DNA of 7,555 bases from Candidatus Doudnabacteria bacterium. GTDB lineage: Bacteria; Patescibacteriota; Doudnabacteria; UBA920; O2-02-FULL-48-8. The notes beneath the pieces are model-generated. The model had not been told where the DNA came from and did no database searches. It saw only the letters and a program-made list of their open reading frames with translations. The translations under genes and the position numbers were made by a program. Positions 6,272-7,555 of the stretch are shown here, one piece after another; positions within the stretch are counted from its first letter, which is position 1; the number at the start of each line of letters is the position of its first letter. The DNA lies in the NCBI GenBank assembly GCA_016207695.1, contig JACQPC010000026.1, positions 1 to 7,555 of the forward strand, given 5' to 3'.

Positions 6272-7552
6272 ATGACTATAGAACAGATCAACAAATTGAC
6301 AATTGACCAGCTGCTTGAGCCGAAAGTTATCGAACAAGTGGAAAAACTTGCCGCGGATTCAATGTTCGATTTTGAGCCTGGCATGGCGCAAGAGTTTTTC
6401 TTTGCCGTCAACGATTTGATGAGCAAATATAAGGATGATCTAAAAGGAAAGCCTCAAATTCGTGAAAGATATTTCAAAATATCACTGGCGCTGTTTTGGA
6501 AGGGCTTTCAGGCCATTGGAAAAGGATACAAGAAAGAATATGTTACGAAGCATTTAGTCGCCTCCTTAAATAACGGCATTGATGTCTTGTCTGGAATTAA
6601 GAAATATCTGTCGGTTTTTGAGTATAATTTTGTCATTGATGCCGAATTGAGATCAGAACTGCTTTTTTCACTAAACAACAATGAAGAACGTCTTGGAAAT
6701 GAGATGATTGAATTAAAAACAGGAGAAGAAGCTCCGCCTTCGGTTAAAAATTGGATTAAAAATTACGTTTCATTCTTACCCGAGGGGAGGGTGTTATCTA
6801 GCAGTTTTGATAAAATAAATTATTTAACCGGCAGTCCGAATGTCAAAAGACTCCCCGCCCGGGACAAAGAAATCTTATCAAAAATTATTGATATTTTTGG
6901 TTTTCTTAAAAGCCCGTTGGAAAAATCGGGGCGAGTTGGGTTGGAGCTTAAGACAATAGCACCAGCTGTGCTTAAAGCTCCTCCACCACCCTTAAAGCCT
7001 TCCCCGATTTTCAGCAAACCCGCGGCAGTCCCAGGCAAGGTGATGCCCACTAAGCCGATTCCTCCTCCTCCTCCGCCGCCAAGACCGCAGCCGCAGCCAA
7101 TGGCGGTTAAGCACGGTTTAAGTTTAGAACAACTCAAAAAAGAGGTGACTCCCCTGGACTACAAAGAAATCAAGAGGGAAGTGGATATGCCGGAATTGGT
7201 GGCGCATAAAGAAGTGAAACTACCCGTGGCGGCAGTTTTTGACGATCGCACCAAAGTGGCGCCATCAGAAATTAAAGTTATCGACGACCTTAAAAAACTT
7301 GACGTTGGTTATTTGCGGCGGGCGGATTTACGCACCCAAATCTCAAATCTCAAATCTCAAATCTTGCGCTTGGCTGCGATTAATCACTTATATCCTTATC
7401 AAGTAGTCATGGCTTTTGAGCAAAGCCCGCTGTTTAAGCTTTATCTCTCACACGGCAGCTCGAGGGTTATTGGTCAGCCTTCCAAGGACGATTTGTCGCA
7501 GGCGGAGTTTGAGGCCCTCGCAGATCTACGAAAGGAGATAGAAAGATTGTAG
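6272..7552 (+). CDS. Cytoplasmic two-domain protein with proline-rich linker, linked to VirB6-like gene
   Basis: Protein of 426 residues with no signal peptide, no membrane segment and no cysteine, so probably cytoplasmic. Residues 1-222 look all-helical. They include a W160-I-K-N-Y plus N183-Y-L-T-G-S-P-N-V-K-R-L and F211-L-K-S-P pattern that I remember from unannotated CPR proteins, not verified. Residues 228-280 form a Pro/Lys-rich linker with PPPP (237-240) and seven consecutive prolines (264-270). Residues 281-426 are charged and helical. They include a short coiled-coil-like stretch at 355-367 encoded by a 7-base DNA repeat, and a segment ending in FEQSPLFKLYL (382-392). A good Shine-Dalgarno supports the start, 6 bases after the upstream stop. 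Its position after VirB6/TrbL suggests a cytoplasmic partner or adaptor of the secretion-like machine. The stop is TAG, whereas the other four genes use TAA. Function is not assignable from sequence. Confidence 0.85.
   Translation: MTIEQINKLTIDQLLEPKVIEQVEKLAADSMFDFEPGMAQEFFFAVNDLMSKYKDDLKGKPQIRERYFKISLALFWKGFQAIGKGYKKEYVTKHLVASLNNGIDVLSGIKKYLSVFEYNFVIDAELRSELLFSLNNNEERLGNEMIELKTGEEAPPSVKNWIKNYVSFLPEGRVLSSSFDKINYLTGSPNVKRLPARDKEILSKIIDIFGFLKSPLEKSGRVGLELKTIAPAVLKAPPPPLKPSPIFSKPAAVPGKVMPTKPIPPPPPPPRPQPQPMAVKHGLSLEQLKKEVTPLDYKEIKREVDMPELVAHKEVKLPVAAVFDDRTKVAPSEIKVIDDLKKLDVGYLRRADLRTQISNLKSQILRLAAINHLYPYQVVMAFEQSPLFKLYLSHGSSRVIGQPSKDDLSQAEFEALADLRKEIERL
7061..7081 (+). repeat. Polyproline tract (CCN repeats)
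   Basis: Four CCT codons followed by CCG, CCG and CCA encode Pro264-Pro270 in the last protein, followed by an R-P-Q-P-Q-P stretch. Runs of three or more prolines are known to stall ribosomes unless elongation factor P is present, so this tract predicts EF-P dependence. It sits in the middle of the interdomain linker. Confidence 0.9.
7337..7364 (+). repeat. Heptanucleotide tandem repeat, four perfect copies, inside a coding region
   Basis: CAAATCT is repeated four times without error within the last gene. Because 7 is not a multiple of 3, the repeat is read in all three frames, and three units (21 bases) encode one seven-residue period, QISNLKS, starting at Gln356. The hydrophobic residues I357, L360, I364 and (just after) L367 follow the 3-4-3 spacing of a coiled coil. 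Gain or loss of one unit would shift the frame. Confidence 0.95.
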
Positions 7553-7555
7553 TTC

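Noticed and set aside
6034..6426. 130-residue minus-strand frame crossing the junction of the last two genes
   Set aside because: It is antisense to the end of one gene and the start of the next, with a Ser/Leu/Ile-rich composition typical of shadow translation.
7061..7102. PxxPxR-type SH3 ligand in the polyproline linker
   Set aside because: The pattern is present, but bacterial SH3-like domains are not known to rely on it and long proline runs meet it by chance.
7532..7537. AAGGAG just before the end of the last gene, as a Shine-Dalgarno for a following gene
   Set aside because: No start codon occurs at a usable distance in the remaining bases, and the TTG at 7547 is followed at once by TAG. 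A start beyond the window would be too far away.
22..7552. Alternative genetic code with UGA read as glycine (as in Gracilibacteria/Absconditabacteria)
   Set aside because: All five genes are full length under the standard bacterial code and end in TAA or TAG without needing in-frame TGA read-through.

Overview
The window is a tightly packed, co-directional run of five genes, all on the + strand. Gaps are 0 to 6 bases and the first two genes overlap by 11 bases, so it looks like one operon segment. The sequence alone suggests a Candidate Phyla Radiation (Patescibacteria) bacterium, perhaps of a Parcubacteria-type lineage. The reasons are a VirB6/TrbL-like membrane protein that starts with a cleavable signal peptide and carries a very long tail, surrounding 'hypothetical' proteins whose patterns I recall from CPR type IV secretion-like clusters, calcium-loop motifs of the thrombospondin type 3/EF-hand kind, and mostly missing Shine-Dalgarno sites. 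No database search was possible, so this placement is inference.

Layout: (1) 22-213 is a 63-residue MerR-type winged-helix DNA-binding protein. (2) 203-1147 is a single-pass membrane-anchored extracytoplasmic protein with paired Asp-rich calcium loops and a helical C-terminal domain. (3) 1148-2983 is an exported protein with a signal peptide, a helical N-terminal half, an EF-hand-like double loop and a probably beta-rich C-terminal region. (4) 2987-6265 is the VirB6/TrbL-like polytopic channel component (1092 residues), with a tail of about 660 residues containing a polyglycine linker. (5) 6272-7552 is a probably cytoplasmic protein with two domains joined by a proline-rich linker. The window ends 3 bases after gene 5, and the operon very likely continues.

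Working model (inference): genes 2-5 are parts of an envelope-spanning type IV secretion-like machine. Gene 4 would be the inner-membrane platform, gene 3 would take the place VirB5/TrbJ has next to VirB6/TrbL in classical systems, gene 2 would be an anchored extracytoplasmic accessory, and gene 5 a cytoplasmic partner. Gene 1 could regulate the operon. The ATPases (VirB4, VirD4) and PrgI-like protein expected for such a system are not in the window. The cysteine distribution fits this model: every cysteine lies in a predicted extracytoplasmic part, in even numbers per protein (2, 6, 2), and the predicted cytoplasmic parts have none.

There is no gene-free stretch longer than 21 bases. I saw no RNA gene, CRISPR array, insertion sequence or convincing terminator.
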